NCBI RefSeq assembly: GCF_011397635.1
Contig: NC_064761.1
Location: 27,507,643-27,571,642 of the forward strand
DNA length: 64,000 nucleotides
Direction: 5' to 3'
Origin: Epinephelus fuscoguttatus
Taxonomy: Eukaryota; Chordata; Actinopteri; Perciformes; Serranidae
Part shown: positions 1 through 13,800 of the stretch, piece by piece
Numbering within the stretch: position 1 is the stretch's first letter
Layout of the letters: each line of letters opens with the position of its first letter
Translations under genes and position numbers: made by a program
Notes under the pieces: model-generated
Database searches by the model: none
Told to the model about the DNA's origin: nothing
Seen by the model: only the letters and a program-made list of their open reading frames with translations

Positions 1-632
1 ACTGTTACTGTTTGTAAACACGATCACTGGTGAAAATAAAAGTAAGAGCCAACCCCAGATTTACTCTCACTATGTTGGTGTTTTTCGGTGCTGTGTCTCA
101 TGGATGCCCGCTGTTTACGGTCTGGCACCTGATCACTACCGGCCTCACCTGAGCGCAGTGGGGATACACGCCCATAAACATCCCAAACAGAAAATACAGG
201 CAGATGGAGGAATCTCTGCAGAAAAATACACCACCACAAACTTCTAGTGGGTCTTAAGTGATGAATCTGTATGAGTCTATGCATTGTTTCTTTAGTAAAA
301 TCCTTCCTAGTACATCTTTATATCCTAGCTGTCTATTTGTAGAGGACAAGATATTGTATCTCTGTATGCCACTGGCACCAAAAACTGTGCATGTGCCTTC
401 TGCAGTCAGTGTGTGTATGTGTGTTTGCACGTGGTGTCCTGTAATGGGTCACTGTTTAATGTCACTGGTGGACTGTTTGTTCTCTGTCTTTGCTCTGAGG
501 GTGCTGCCTCACCCAGCTCCATTTCACTCTCCGAACCCAAAGGCTCCATGTTAAAAAAAAAAACATAGGCAAGAATCCATACTGCCTCACCACTCGGAGC
601 GAGCTTTATCTCTTCATCTTTACCATGATCAT

Positions 633-666
633 AGGAGTATTGACATTTTAATATGTCAATACTCCT
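633..666. repeat. perfect 14-bp inverted repeat (hairpin)
   Basis: Arms AGGAGTATTGACAT (633-646) and ATGTCAATACTCCT (653-666) are exact reverse complements separated by six bases. It lies in an osbpl9 intron. It may be the remnant of a small palindromic element; no function is evident. Confidence 0.85.
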
Positions 667-1027
667 AATACAAGTGCTCAGTCAAGATTTTGAGTGTTAG
701 TGTATTTGATCTGATACTGGTACTGATATTTGAAATTTAGTCTGGCTCACAGGATGCAGACTGAGGGTATAAGACAGAATTTATACTTGGGAGTGTAGGC
801 TCTGGGTTGACATGGAGCCTACGCCGTAACCTACGCAGACCTCCTGTCTATTTCTGTGGGCTGAAACCATTTCCCTCAGTGGAAACAAAGCTTTTATTTA
901 CATTTCACAGATAAGAAACAATAAATTGTGAAGACAATAAAGCCTCCACAAAAATAGCAATTTAAGTCTTGTGTATAATTTATCCTTCAGGGATTTATAC
1001 TCAGGGATTTATCCCTGCTTCATATGG

Positions 1028-1405
1028 GCAGAGGAAATCTCTGCTCGTCGTTAGGCTAATTTATACAATATAAAATGCCATAGGCTTGTGCTAATAACAT
1101 TAGCATGTTGTATTTGTAGAACATTTGTAGTATAAGACAGTTGTTTTGTCAGTGAACCTTGTGAGTTGTAATGGAGCCAAATTATGTAATCTTTGTTAAA
1201 CATTGCTGTTGTCCTTTGTTTTATGAGAAGAGGAAAAGATTGCCGGCCGCTTGGCTAATGTATACAATGTAAAATGCCATAGGCTTGTGCTAAAAACATT
1301 AGCATATTGTATTTGTGGGGAAATTTGTGTCCAGATAAACACAAGTGTCTGTGAATGCTGCGAGTTACAGTGAAGCCGATTTGTGTACTTATGTTTGAAA
1401 TTGTC
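1028..1405. repeat. diverged tandem duplication, two units of about 180-200 bp
   Basis: The unit from about 1028 is repeated from about 1225. Both contain the motif AAAATGCCATAGGCTTGTGC followed by ACATTAGCAT (about 1072 and 1269) and later a shared 'gtgaa...gagtt' segment. The motif is familiar from dispersed teleost repeats, so this is probably part of an old mobile element. Confidence 0.7.
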
Positions 1406-1543
1406 TCTATTAAGCCATGTTTAATGTGTGTTTTGGGTGTGTTTTGAATCGGCTAAACTTTGCAGCACTTAAAAGAAACCCTGCTAGTATTTTGAACGTG
1501 TATAATTGCAAATTCCTCAAAGTTACATGAAACTAATCTCAGA

Positions 1544-1858
1544 TAGCCAGACCTATCTACACCCTTTGTTTTAGCGCCTCTGAGCTAGCAACATCCACGC
1601 TAAAACATCTTTTAACGTATTACGTGGCATTTTCTTTTGCAGGGATTTAGCCACTATAATGCCTAGGCTCGCCTTTCCACCAAACCAAGTTCATCCTGAC
1701 ACTGTTTTGCAAGGGAAGCAATCCTGCATCCTGGGCTTAACCCCACCCAAAGCCCAAGGCAAACAAATACAACAACCCAGAGATTTTTTTTCCCTTTAGT
1801 GTGGAATTATGATGGGACCTTTTTCCAGCACTGGCACATTACAAGATAGGTCTGGCTA
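1544..1858. mobile_element. MITE with TAGCCAGACCTATCT terminal inverted repeats
   Basis: TAGCCAGACCTATCT at 1544-1558 is mirrored exactly by AGATAGGTCTGGCTA at 1844-1858. There is no coding capacity between them. The layout fits a short non-autonomous DNA transposon; the superfamily was not determined. Confidence 0.65.
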
Positions 1859-3197
1859 CACGATACCACTTTAAATCATACATTATTACTATATTAATGC
1901 ACAGCCCTTTCTAGCTTCACTTCAAGATTCTCTTTTTTAAGTGTTTACTGAGATATGTCATATGAAAGCGAACTTTCCTTAGATTTGTTTAGTACAGTAG
2001 CACAGCTAGACAGCTGTTACATTTTAAGCTGCTGTTTAGGTACAGGCAGTGCCAGAAATAATCAGAGGCAAAGGGCAAAAATCTTCCTAAATTCAAGGTA
2101 TTTGATTTGCCCCAAGGGGGTAAAAAATGTGTTCCTACCATGTGTACAGGCTTAACTAGCCTTTTTGATGACTAATTTAAAGGAACAGTTTGAGATTTTG
2201 AGCAACACTTTTTGCTTTCTTGCTGAAAGTTAGATATCCCCCATATAACAAGGAAAATATCTTCCTGGAAATCTGAAAACTGTTTCTCGACAAATGGTCT
2301 ACAACCCAACAGAAGTGAATTGATTCCTAGCTTATGTTCTTGACGTTAGGTACGGTAACTAGGGCCTATCCATGGTACATCACATCCTCATTTTTGTGAC
2401 ATTTTGGTTGCCAAGGTGTGTGTTGTTGTTTTTTGTTTTTTCTCCTCAACTTTATTTATTGTTTGTATTGTTTATTATTTTCTTGTTCTCTGTATTTGTC
2501 TCAACTGGACATTACTTTATCTTGCCTTTGTGTGGCATTTAAGTTGCTGCCTTTGCAATGCACACATTATCTGTCCTTAAAAAACCCAATAAAGAGACTT
2601 GGAAGAAAAGATACCTCCCTTATGTCCTTAAATATCAAGCTAGTCAGAAAATTATCAGCTTAGTTTATCATAAAGACTAAAAACAGGGGTAAACAGTTAG
2701 CCTGGCTCTGTCCAGGACTATGTGCTGGACTATTTCTTGGTCAAGTACAGTCACTTAAAATGCTGGTCTGTTCCTTTTAAGGACATTTATGGCCGTCTGC
2801 CATATGAAATCTCTGGACATGTTTCTGTATTTGATTTTCAGACAAAAATCAATGTTCCCATCAAAATCTGTTTCTTTTTATTGCCCTCTCTGTTTATTTT
2901 GATATCTGTTATTTACTTCAGCTGTAAATCACATTGTTTGCCTCTCTAATATAGAAAGTATATGGTTATTACTGTCTTATTTGTGAAACTACATATAAAT
3001 ATGATTATAGACTCTTCAGCCCTGAACATTAAGGTATTTTAGATAAACACTGCGTCCATCACTGCGTCAAAAGTACTCATGTCATTTCAGTGTTGTGTCT
3101 CAGTGTCATTAATGTGTAACATGAGTGTAATGGTTACTGACGGTGTCTGTATGGAAAACGTGGCTCACTGGGTGTGTCTGTGTGCTTCTGCCCTCAG

Positions 3198-4806
3198 CCC
3201 GAGATGCAGACGAGCGGGAGAAGTGGATCCACGCCTTAGAGGGAACGATCCTCCGTCACACCCTCCAACTCCGAGTATGTAACCATGCACTTGTTTGTAT
3301 ATGTGTGTGTGAGTTTCTGTGTGTCTGTATGTCCGATCCATCCACTACAGTTCCGAGACATAGTTTTACTGTGTGTTGTTTTGCCTGTTCATACCAAATC
3401 CTATGTCAGAATTTAAGTTTTTATTTTACATGACATATTTGCCTAATCATGCTAATCTTTACCCGAAGAGAGTACAGCTATAGATGTAGTGAAAAAGCTA
3501 CAGGTGAGCATAAAATGAAGCTAAATGTGTTACCTTGATATCAAAGCTTTCAATGTAGGATTTTTATTGCACCTCAGATAGCATGCATTTGCATACTCTG
3601 TAAATCATGTACTGTGCTACACCACAACACCTATATGACGACCTTGAAAGGGACTTTGCATTTTAGGTTTTGTTATCAGCACTTTTTCTTGCTCATACCT
3701 GATTTCATTGCTCAACAGATCAGTTGAGAGTCAGTGATGAGTCTTGTCAGTATAAATGGAAAATAATAGTGGCATTCATGTCAGCATAGAAGGACAGTGT
3801 TTGGCAATATGTGGCTGCTTTGCACTGTATCGTGACCAGACGTAGTTTTAAGGAAAGACTGTTGCATCACTGCTGGTGGCATGTTTTGTCTGGTTATTTT
3901 TTTGTTTGTTTATTTTAAGTGTTGAGACATAGCGTGTCTTATCTCGTTCTTTTTCCTGTTCTTCTTGCCCTCTAGTTGTTTCTTTGGCCAACCTTATTTC
4001 CTCCTCTCCTTCCCTTAGCCAAACCTTCCCCGTTGTTCCCCTCCCACCGTCATGTACATGCAGCTCTTTCCATCCATCTCCTCCTTTTTCCCCTCATGAC
4101 CAACCTTTTCATTCGCTCCCCCTCCCTCCTTCCTTTTTTTTCTGCCTTCCCTCCCTCTGTGGCAAATCCTTCTGATGTGCTACGTGTGCCTGCTTGCTCA
4201 GTGCACACACACACACATACACACACTAATGCAGTGATGGTGAGCTGCTGTCATAGCGTCATGTGACGCAGCAGTGACCAATCCGGGTCCTGCTTGCTGC
4301 CAAACATCTGCCTCTGCTGCCTCAGCCAATCAGAGTGGCTGTTAGTGCCTGTCCCTGTCAGCACTTGCTGCTGCTGCTTTGTGTGTTTTCTCTTCTGCCT
4401 GCGTGAGAGGAAGTGTGCCTTTCCTGCCAGGGGAGGGTCCTGGATTAACTCAGCTCTGTCTGCCCTCATACCAAACGCTCAGCTGATAACTGCTGCCGAA
4501 GGATATACTGTAGCCAGACTGACTGCACTGCTAACTGCTGCTGTGGTTTATATTGGCAGACTGCAGTGGAGAGCAAGAGGAGGAGATTGTTTTCAGTTTC
4601 TGTGTGGAGGAGGGAGGAGGGAGGAGGGAGAAAGAAAGAACGCTAACTTCACCAGAGCTGGTGGTTTTGCTGCCGTAGGGAGAGGAAAAACAGAATAACG
4701 GAGGCAGAGAAAGAGAAAACGATCTTGTGTCAGGCTTAATGGCCTGATGGGGGAGATGTCCAAGGTTTAACACAGCATGTCCATTGGAGCGAGGCACCCA
4801 GTAAGT

Positions 4807-4848
<42 letters not shown>

Positions 4849-7800
4849 CACAAACGCCACTGCACCAGAGCAAGGAGAACTTTAACGGCTGCAGTGCGCT
4901 GCCGGGACAGCAGCATTTTAAAGTGGGTCACACTGCGTGGAAAGACAAACAGAAACAGAAGGGAGGGGGGAGGGTGTGAGGGTGTTGTTTGTAGAGTCTG
5001 GGGTAGTAGGGTGGGTTTGTGTGTGTGTGTGTTTATGTGTGAGACTTTGCGGGCTGCTCTAAAATATTCCCACTATGTCACAGTCACACAGACAGGATGC
5101 ACGGCGTGTGTATGTTAGGAATGAGTGGGAGCGGAGGTGCAGATGTCTGGGAAGATTTCGGGAACAGTGGAGAAGTGGGCACTGTGACGTGGTTGTACGG
5201 TGGCTGTTAATAAACCGACCACCTGCCTCTGACTGTCCACTTCCATACTTATCTGCTCTGTTAAAAAAAAAAAAAAAGGAACACTTCCCCTCCATCGTAT
5301 GTGTTGACAGAACATGAGATGTTAACTAGGTAATGATAGGGGCTCTGTCTTATTTTTTGTTTGTTTTCACCATGTACAGTTAATTTCCCTGATCCTATTG
5401 AGTTTCTTTTTACAAGGATTTAGGCCTATAATGCAAACATGACCAGTTGTAGTGTATGGTACAACACCTGTACACTTAAATGCTGTCTAGAAGCCCTGTG
5501 GTAAATTGTACCTTTAAGATACATGTAAGGTTTATATTGAACTCTATTTACATTGAATTGTGGTTGTATGCTATTGTTTTAAGTAGGACAATTAGTCGAC
5601 TAGTTGATTGCTACCATTGCTAGCCAGCACCAAAAATAGTACACAGTCAAACTTAGTTACACTTATGATTTATTGTGTTTGTTGATGTGCACATTTAAAT
5701 GACATATTGACATAATTTGCACTGAAATGTCATGTATTCCTAGGCAAGAGTTGGTTTATAAAAAAACAAGTATCTGTTAGCTGCTAATGCTAACAGCAGC
5801 GGATTAAAAGAAAATGAGGGAAAGATGAAAAAACACATTGGTCACTTCACCCTGTCCCACAAGAAGTGAAGTGGTAAGTAGGACAAAGACGAAATCTCGT
5901 AAAACCAGTGCAGTTTGGCAGTAATTTGATTTTATTTAGTGGCTTTTAAAATACGATTTGGTGATTAAAAAATGTGATTAAAGATTTGTAATGGCTCTTA
6001 TGATACACACAGTCATTTTCTGGACAATGTTTAACCTTACATATTATATTTAGCTTAATTATGTCTGTCTTCTAAATGTTTTTTTACTTTCAGACTAGTC
6101 AGCTAGTCTAAATCAAACTTCTGTTTAAACGTCTGGGAAACTAGTCGTTAGGAAAATCCCTAGTAGTAATGTGTTTGTGTTATTTTGTAAATACTATAAT
6201 GTCAGAGTGGATGGAGTTAATCCTCACTGTAAATAGAGGAGGGATGCCAAAATGAATGGCAACACTTCACATTACTAGATTACAGGATTCGCAAAGGTAG
6301 TCCACTCCCTGTATTTACACAAGAACCTGTACAGGTTTTGACATTGCTCTGAATTCTGTGTAGTTTTGTCAGCAGCTTGGGGTAGAAATGATGATGATGT
6401 AATGCCTTCCCATATAGGTGGCAGCTGTTTTCCTGATAAATTGGAGTGATTTTTCCAGTGTAGTGTAGGCAAGCAGACAGAGGAGGGGTTGCTCGCGCTG
6501 GAATGCCAATCCATGCACCTGTGTCCACACACTGATGCAGTATATAGACATTCACATCTGCAGCAGAGTTGTTTTGGTTTGCATTTTTGCTCAGGCCCTC
6601 ATGTGGCCAGCTATATTCTGCAGTCACACTGACACTGAAGCAACCTTTGATCCTTTGAGGAAGTGAGGCTTGTTGACTGCAGACTTCATGACTGCAGAGT
6701 TAACATTTCGTTCTCTTTAAAGTATGTCTTTACCGTTAAAACTGCAGCGGCTCTCAGGCTGCTAAAAGCATTTTGCTGTTGATGGCTTTTCTTCACTTTC
6801 CTGTGAGGTCGTCTGTAACACGCAGAAAAGCCGCCACGCACACAGGACACACCAGGACTCTACAACTCGGCGAGTCCAAAGCATCGGTAGCGCCCAGCAT
6901 GGTTTGATAAGAGCTTGATTTACTAACATGACTTCTGTCTGACTCTAACAGTCGTCATCAGCTTTACTATTACTTGCTCTGCTTTTTCATGCAAGAGGTG
7001 TTGTTCTGTGTGGAGTAACTGCTGACACACACTGTGTTAGTTATCTTACTGACTCGTCTGGTGTGGCATAGAGGTGTTATTGTGTTAGCATTGCTGCAGA
7101 GTGTCCTTGCAGTTGACAGAATCCAGCAGTTTGTTGTTTTTTTTTTTTGAAGGACATCTCGTCTGTGCGTACATTTATCTGCTCATTTTCCTGTCTCTGG
7201 TTTTGTGGCACAGCCAGCTGGATTGTTCTTGGTTGGTTGAGCTCAGACAGATAGAGACAGATGCCCGGTCACGTCTGTCCTGCCAATAGTCTAGTAATTA
7301 CCTTTTAATGGATATTATGTAATGAAATTGTCTGTGCCTATGTCTCTGTATGTGTGTGTGTGGAGACTGTGTTTCTGATTCTGATGTGCCTATTAAGGCA
7401 GGCTAATTAACAAACAATGAATTTGAGTGCACCTCAACCCATTTACACACATGCTTCTGTGTCGGTAACTAAATTCCCTCCAGCCACGAGTTCCTTGATT
7501 CACTTTTGTTGAAGCCTGAAATTCGCTGGCGTCCAGTCAGTCAGGCAGGCAGACAGACCTGCTGGCCTTTTATGCTGGCTAGCCTTTAAACAATAGTATT
7601 CATATCTCCCCCAGTACAGTACGCTGCTGGAAGATTCTCCTGAACTGTTGATGTTTCTGTCCACCATTTTGTGCAACAGCTTACAAAGCCTACCTGGCCA
7701 GGAGGTGACACAGACAAGCTCTTTTTTTAATGAATGGATAAAAAGTAAATCTGTTGCTTATATTATTGGTAGTGTGGCTGTGTATTTTACTTTGAATATG

Positions 7801-10800
7801 CAAATAACAGCATGGGGTTTGACACAGATTTGGTTTGTGGCTGCACTGTAATGCTTCACTGTGCTTGTCTCCATCCTCAGGAGGCCGAGACAGGATTTGT
7901 TCCTAGTGTTCAAGACTTTGATAAGAAGCTAGCTGAAGCTGATGCCTACCTGCAGATTCTGATTGACCAGTTAAAGGTAGGACTCGACAGAGCAACACCA
8001 AACTGACATCATCATTTCATCTTTCATGTAGGTTTGAGAAATGTAGGATATCTGACACTCACTTTGGCATATATTGTTGGACATTAATAGGTAATATAGT
8101 CTATTTAGAAGAGTTTCCACATAGATCAAATAATGTATTGCCAGTGTTGAGTGTAACAACACACACAGTAACAAATTATCTGCATAATGGGCAGATAGCA
8201 AAAAAAAAAAAAAAACACGCAGACAAAAGTGATGAGGTCCAGTGTGCCCGTGCAGAGGCTCTTTATCCTGGGCAGTCCTGTGCTGACTCTGAGAAGGACC
8301 AGTTTGTCTGATAAACAGTTTAAGGATCTCCTACTCACGAGGTATAACTACTGTTTTCACAATAAACACGACCAGTTTACTATAAAGCTATGGTTTGGTG
8401 AGTGTGTGACTCAAGTGTGTTTGTTTAAATGTGTTGGCCTGCTAAATATAGTTCATATCCCAAGCAACATGTTATTTCCTTTTAAGCCTGTCATCATTTA
8501 ATGGTGTTAGGAAGGCCAGTCTTTTATATTATTTCATGTGTGCCTATTATTTTGAGGCAATTAATATTTGTGCTATGCAGTATAAGAAGGTAAACCTCAT
8601 TTATGTATTGATATAGTTTTATTTTGAGGCAGTTGTTGTCCACTTCAGTGCCTTCTTGATTCTCCTTGTCCTTGTTGTGCGCCCATATGTGAGCATATGT
8701 AAGCTAATCAATGTATTGGTGTTAACTTGCAAACCTGTGACTGCGCCTCAGGCAATGTTATGGAGTAAACGCACAAGTAATGTAATGGTTAGTATAACAA
8801 GTTATTTTCTACAGGGAGTAATTAAGTAAAGTATTGCATAACTGTCTTCAAAAGTAACACTGTTTATTCCATATTGCAACCCAAAATTGACCCTATATCT
8901 GTAAATACATCATATACATAAACGGCATGACTTGCATTTGAATCTGCGCCATTACCCTCCTTTTATTTTGCATTTCCTTGCTGACCTCACTCTTCTTTGG
9001 CAAAGCAGAAGTTATAGTAAGATTTGTGGTAGCATGGTGATAAAGCAGAGAATCATGTTTTTAAAGAAGCGGCAGCATCTTCTCACAGGCAGAAAATCTT
9101 AATGAAAACACTACGCGTAAGAGAAGAGCTTACTACTCGTCACCACAATATCTCAAGCCACAACACCTTACAGTCACCTTCTTATAATCACATTACTCAT
9201 TTGACTGTGTACCCATCTGAGCTCATGTTCCATCTCCCGTTTAGCCCTTTTCATCTCTTGTTCTCTGTCAATCTCACACAGCTGTTTGATGAGAAGATCA
9301 AGGACTGCAAAGAGGATGAATCACGCAGAGTAAGTACCAGCAGTGCTACTGTGTCCTCATGTCTCTGCTCTCTGGTCCGTTGTTCTCGCTGTCATTAGTG
9401 CCGAGGCTAACAGTAGGAGATGCAGGCTCACGTATAGTGCCGGGGAATGAAAAATGATGGCTGTCAGTGTGAAGCAGACATTTGATATGTGTCACTTATC
9501 AGGTTTAAGCTGTCAGAATATATTACAGTGGTTTAAAAATGACTGTACATTACAACCTGTTTCTCATCATTTGTATTAAGAAAGTAATTAAATTGTGGAT
9601 TTTTATTTGAAAGGCAGGCAAAGGTAGATTAGCAAAACAGATTAAAACAGTTGAAACTGAGGCTTATCTTCATTACTGATTAATCCTTTTCTTGTGCTTA
9701 ATGTCCCAAAATTGTGAAAATGCCCATTATAATTCCCCATAACCCAAATATGATGTCTTGGTTTTGTCTCATCAGCTGTCTCAAACCCAAAGAGATCTGA
9801 TTTACAATAACATAAATCATAAAAGCAGCAAATCCTAATATTTGAGATGCAAGAACCAAAACAGGTTGACAGTTTTTACTTAAAAAATGTAACCTGTCGA
9901 TAATCTGAATAGTTGCTGATTACTTGTCATTTGATTAATCAACTAATATTTGATTTGTTTTGATGCATTTCCAATGTGGGAAACACAACATAAAATGAAC
10001 GGCAATCCTAAAGCATATTCTCAGTATACAACTTCTCATAAACAACATAAATAAGTAGTAGTATACACTTATATTGTCATGGCCTTTCTCCATAACTCAA
10101 AGATTTACTCAAAATTTAACATGTAAACAACTCACAATTTTTGTTTCTTAATTATTATGATCACTATTATCATATATTTTTGAGTTGCAGCTGTAACAGA
10201 CTGACACAGTTAGCTCTTCGGCTAAATATGGAACATTGAGGGTATGCATGGTGGCTGATGAACCAGAGACCATGCTTGTGTATTAAAGTTAAAACACATG
10301 CTATTGAGGGACAGTTATCTATTAGAGGTGTTGGAGGAAGCAGTTCAGTTTCAGAGCATATGTGTTTTTTTCCCAGCAGCTGTGTGATTCACTTCCTCCC
10401 TTAGATTAACGCTTGGTCACTTTGGCTTGTTTGTCACTGAGACTCCACCAGTCTCTAAAGTATGGCAAACAGTCTTGTAGATTTCCAAAGAACCAAAAAG
10501 TTGCTGCTGTAAGTTAGACCTGTGACCTCAGTGTTGTGCTTTGTTTGCTGTCAAACTGGTTGCATCAGCTTCTGTTTTTTAACATTGCACAAGTTTTTTT
10601 TTTTTAAATGACTGGTTTTACAGACGGTTGTCTTTGCTTTTTGCAGAAAATCGAAAATTTGAAGGAGACTACTTGTGTAAGTCAGGACTTAACACACTTT
10701 CCTTCCTGCCGTTGAGTTACAAGCTAGTTCCTAGTTACTGAATTCCTTTTCTGTTTTTTTCTTTCAGAGCATGGTAGAGTCCATCAAGCACTGTATTGTA

Positions 10801-13800
10801 CTGCTGCAAATCGCCAAGGTAAACACAATTCGTCTCTCCGTAGTTTGGCCTGCTACTTCACCAGTCATTGTCCTTGTGAGACTGCATCAGTGTGCACTGT
10901 GTGTTACCTTACATGTGTCTCTGGGGTAGTTCCCTGCTATCTGGGTCGGTGGTTGATGAGGGTGTAGCCCAGTACTCGTTTCATCACATGTTCCATTCAG
11001 CCCTCTGAAAGGAAGTAGAGCACTCGTTTCTGCTTCATGTGGTTGTAAGGTGACAGTTGAAACTTTTTTAACACCCAGAAATCTTTTACTCATGATGAAT
11101 AACTTCTAAGAAACTTGTAGATTACAGATTGGCATGGTAGAGAAGCCCTGTCCTTATTGATGGGAAAAGAAATGATAGAGGATTTTAACCATGTGATGAA
11201 AGGTTTACTGCATGTGGCAAGTTGGTGAATATTATGAAGCTCCATGTGATGAGAGAAATGGATCTCATTGCTCTCTACACGGCAGATGCTCAGGATGCTT
11301 TATGAAATGACTCTTCAACCTTCCTATACAAGTAGTCTAACATTGTCTTCTCAAAATTTTAAGGACCAAAGTAACGAACAGCAACACGCAAACGGACTTA
11401 TAGTAAGTTTGACATTCTCTGTCCATGACAAGAATTTAAATCAAACAAACTGCTAACTTTCTTTTCTTGCTTAATTCACTCTCCACTGTAGAAAATCAGA
11501 TAAATCAGATCTCTGTAGTGCATGCCGGCTAATTTGGAGATATGCTCTATCTCAGGCTCTTTCCCTCATGTCTTCCACCACTATCCTACTGATTTAGTTA
11601 AGAACTTAATGATTTCATCTGAGATTTCTTCTAGCAATGGTTGGGGAACTATTCTTTTCTTCATCAGTGTACAAAGTGTTAATATGTGTGCAAACTTTAA
11701 ATGCAGAAAATGCACATTGTTGCAGAATATGTATGTGTACATAAACTGCACATGTGTATATGCATGCCTGTGTAAAAGAGAATGTTGCACTTCACTGCAC
11801 CCACTAATTAGAGTCCACCAATTCACTATTGATTTAACATGTACACACTGCCTGCTTATTGAACCATCGAGCCCTGTCTTCATGTCAGGGGCCACACTGG
11901 GTGTTTTGCATGTTTTTACTACAAATCACTGGCACTAAATTACTGAGAGTTATTTTCCAAAGCATTCATTTTAAGTATTTAGATTGATTTCTGGGAGCAA
12001 CTGGTTTCCATTCCTTTTAGTATGTGAATTGAAGCATGCATTAGATTGACAGTCCATCACAGTAAACACTGTAGTCTTCTTTACTTCTAAATAACACTCT
12101 GGCCTCTGTGATTCGAGAGTGGGCTGCCAAACAGCAAACTTTGTCAGTGAATGGAACAAACAACCACCAAGCGTACATTATCCATCAACTTTTGACTTGT
12201 GGGTTTGATTTCCAGACAGCACAGCTCTTTGAATGCTGTCACCAAAGAAAATTTTCCAAAGAGTCCTGGCTCGCAGCGGTAATGCCGTGCAGTCTAACGA
12301 CTATTCGACTGTTTATTTTCCGGGACAATTAAAAGTAAGCACAATTTAAAGTAATTGCAGCTAATTTGCATCTGTTGTCCCAGGGCAGGTCCACAATAGA
12401 AACAACACAGAGCAGCAGAAAGACAACACACAATACATAACAGTCCATCAGTGTGAGATAAATAGTATCAGTATAATAAATACAAGGCAATAATTTGTGA
12501 TAACATTTTTGTGCTGACTTTAGCCAAAGCTTGAGGCTGGTTTTAAACACTGCAAAGCTTCCTGAGTCTCTAATGTTTGTGGGTATGGAATTCCACTCTA
12601 ACCAAGAAACCAGAATGAAGGCTGTCTTTCTGGCTTTTGGTACTATATTAAAATAAAGTTAACAAAACTGAGGAAATTATATATATTTTTTTCAGTATAT
12701 TACAGTGATGATGGTCTTGCCACCCATAATGTAAATGGAGTGGAGTGGAGTGTGGTATAGCTACAGTGCCCTCCAAAAGTATTGGAACAGTGAGGCCAAT
12801 TCCTTTATTTTTGTTGTAGACTGAAAATATTTGGGTTTGACATCAAAAGATGAATATGGGACAAGAGATCAACATTTCAGCTTTTATTTCCAGGTATTTA
12901 CATCTGGATCTGATACACAACTTAGAAGATAGCACCTTTTGTTTGAACCCACCCATTTTTCATGAGAGCAAAAGTATTGGAACATGTCACTGACAGGTGT
13001 GTTTTGTTGCCCAGGTGTCTCCCAATTACACTGATTATTCAAACAGTAAATAGCACTGAATGTCTGAGCTCAGTTTCAGATTGGGTACGATAGATTTTGC
13101 CTGTGCAGACTGCATTTAGAGGTGGAACCAACATGAAAACCAGAGAGCTGTCTATGGGTGAAAAAGAAGCAATTGTGAATCTGAGAAAAGATGGACAATC
13201 AATCAGAGCCATTGCACAAACATTTGCCATAGCCACTACAACCATTTGGAATGTCCTGAAGAAGAAAGAAACCACTGGTGTACTAAGCAACAGACGTCGA
13301 ACAGGTAGACCAAGGAAAACATCAGCAGTTGATGACAGAAACATTGTGAGAGCTGTAAAGAAAGACCCTAAAACAACTGTTAGTGACATCAGCAACAACC
13401 TCCAGAGGGCAGGAGTGAAGGTATCACAATCTACTGTTCGCAGAAGACTTCATGAACAAAAGTACAGAGGCTACACCAGAAGATGCAAACCACTCATTAG
13501 CAAGAAGAATAGGAAGGCCAGGCTGGAATTTGCCAAAAGGTACAGAGATGAGCCTCAAAAATTCTGGGAAAAAGTTTTATGGACTGATGAGACGAGGATT
13601 AACTTTTTCCAAAGTGACGGAAAGGCGAAAGTTTGGAGAAAGAAAGGATCTGCTCATGATCCCAAACATACAAGCTCATCTGTGAAACACGGTGGAGGTA
13701 ATGTCATGGCTTGGGCTTACGTGGCTTCTTCTGGGACAGGCTCTTTCATCTTCATTGATGATGTAACACATGATGGCAGCAGCAAAATGAACTCAGAAGT

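Larger units (their letters stand above)
1..3197 (+). other. osbpl9 intron (upstream part)
   Basis: No exon is recognisable before the splice acceptor at 3196-3197. I looked for the earlier PH-domain exons of osbpl9 and did not find them, so the 5' end of the gene lies left of the window. The stretch holds a short perfect hairpin (633-666), a diverged tandem duplication (about 1028-1405) and a MITE (1544-1858). The open frames here show no known domain and are taken as chance. Confidence 0.7.

Noticed and set aside
3976-4266. 96-codon proline/serine-rich frame
   Set aside because: Low-complexity C/T-rich intron sequence with no conserved motif and no splice context.
4531-4860. 109-codon minus-strand frame with a VCVCVC run
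   Set aside because: The run is the CA microsatellite translated, and the rest is antisense to the candidate osbpl9 leader.
11522-11938. 138-codon frame in an osbpl9 intron
   Set aside because: No domain, signal or repeat recognised, and an overlapping frame on the other strand is nearly as long; judged to be chance.
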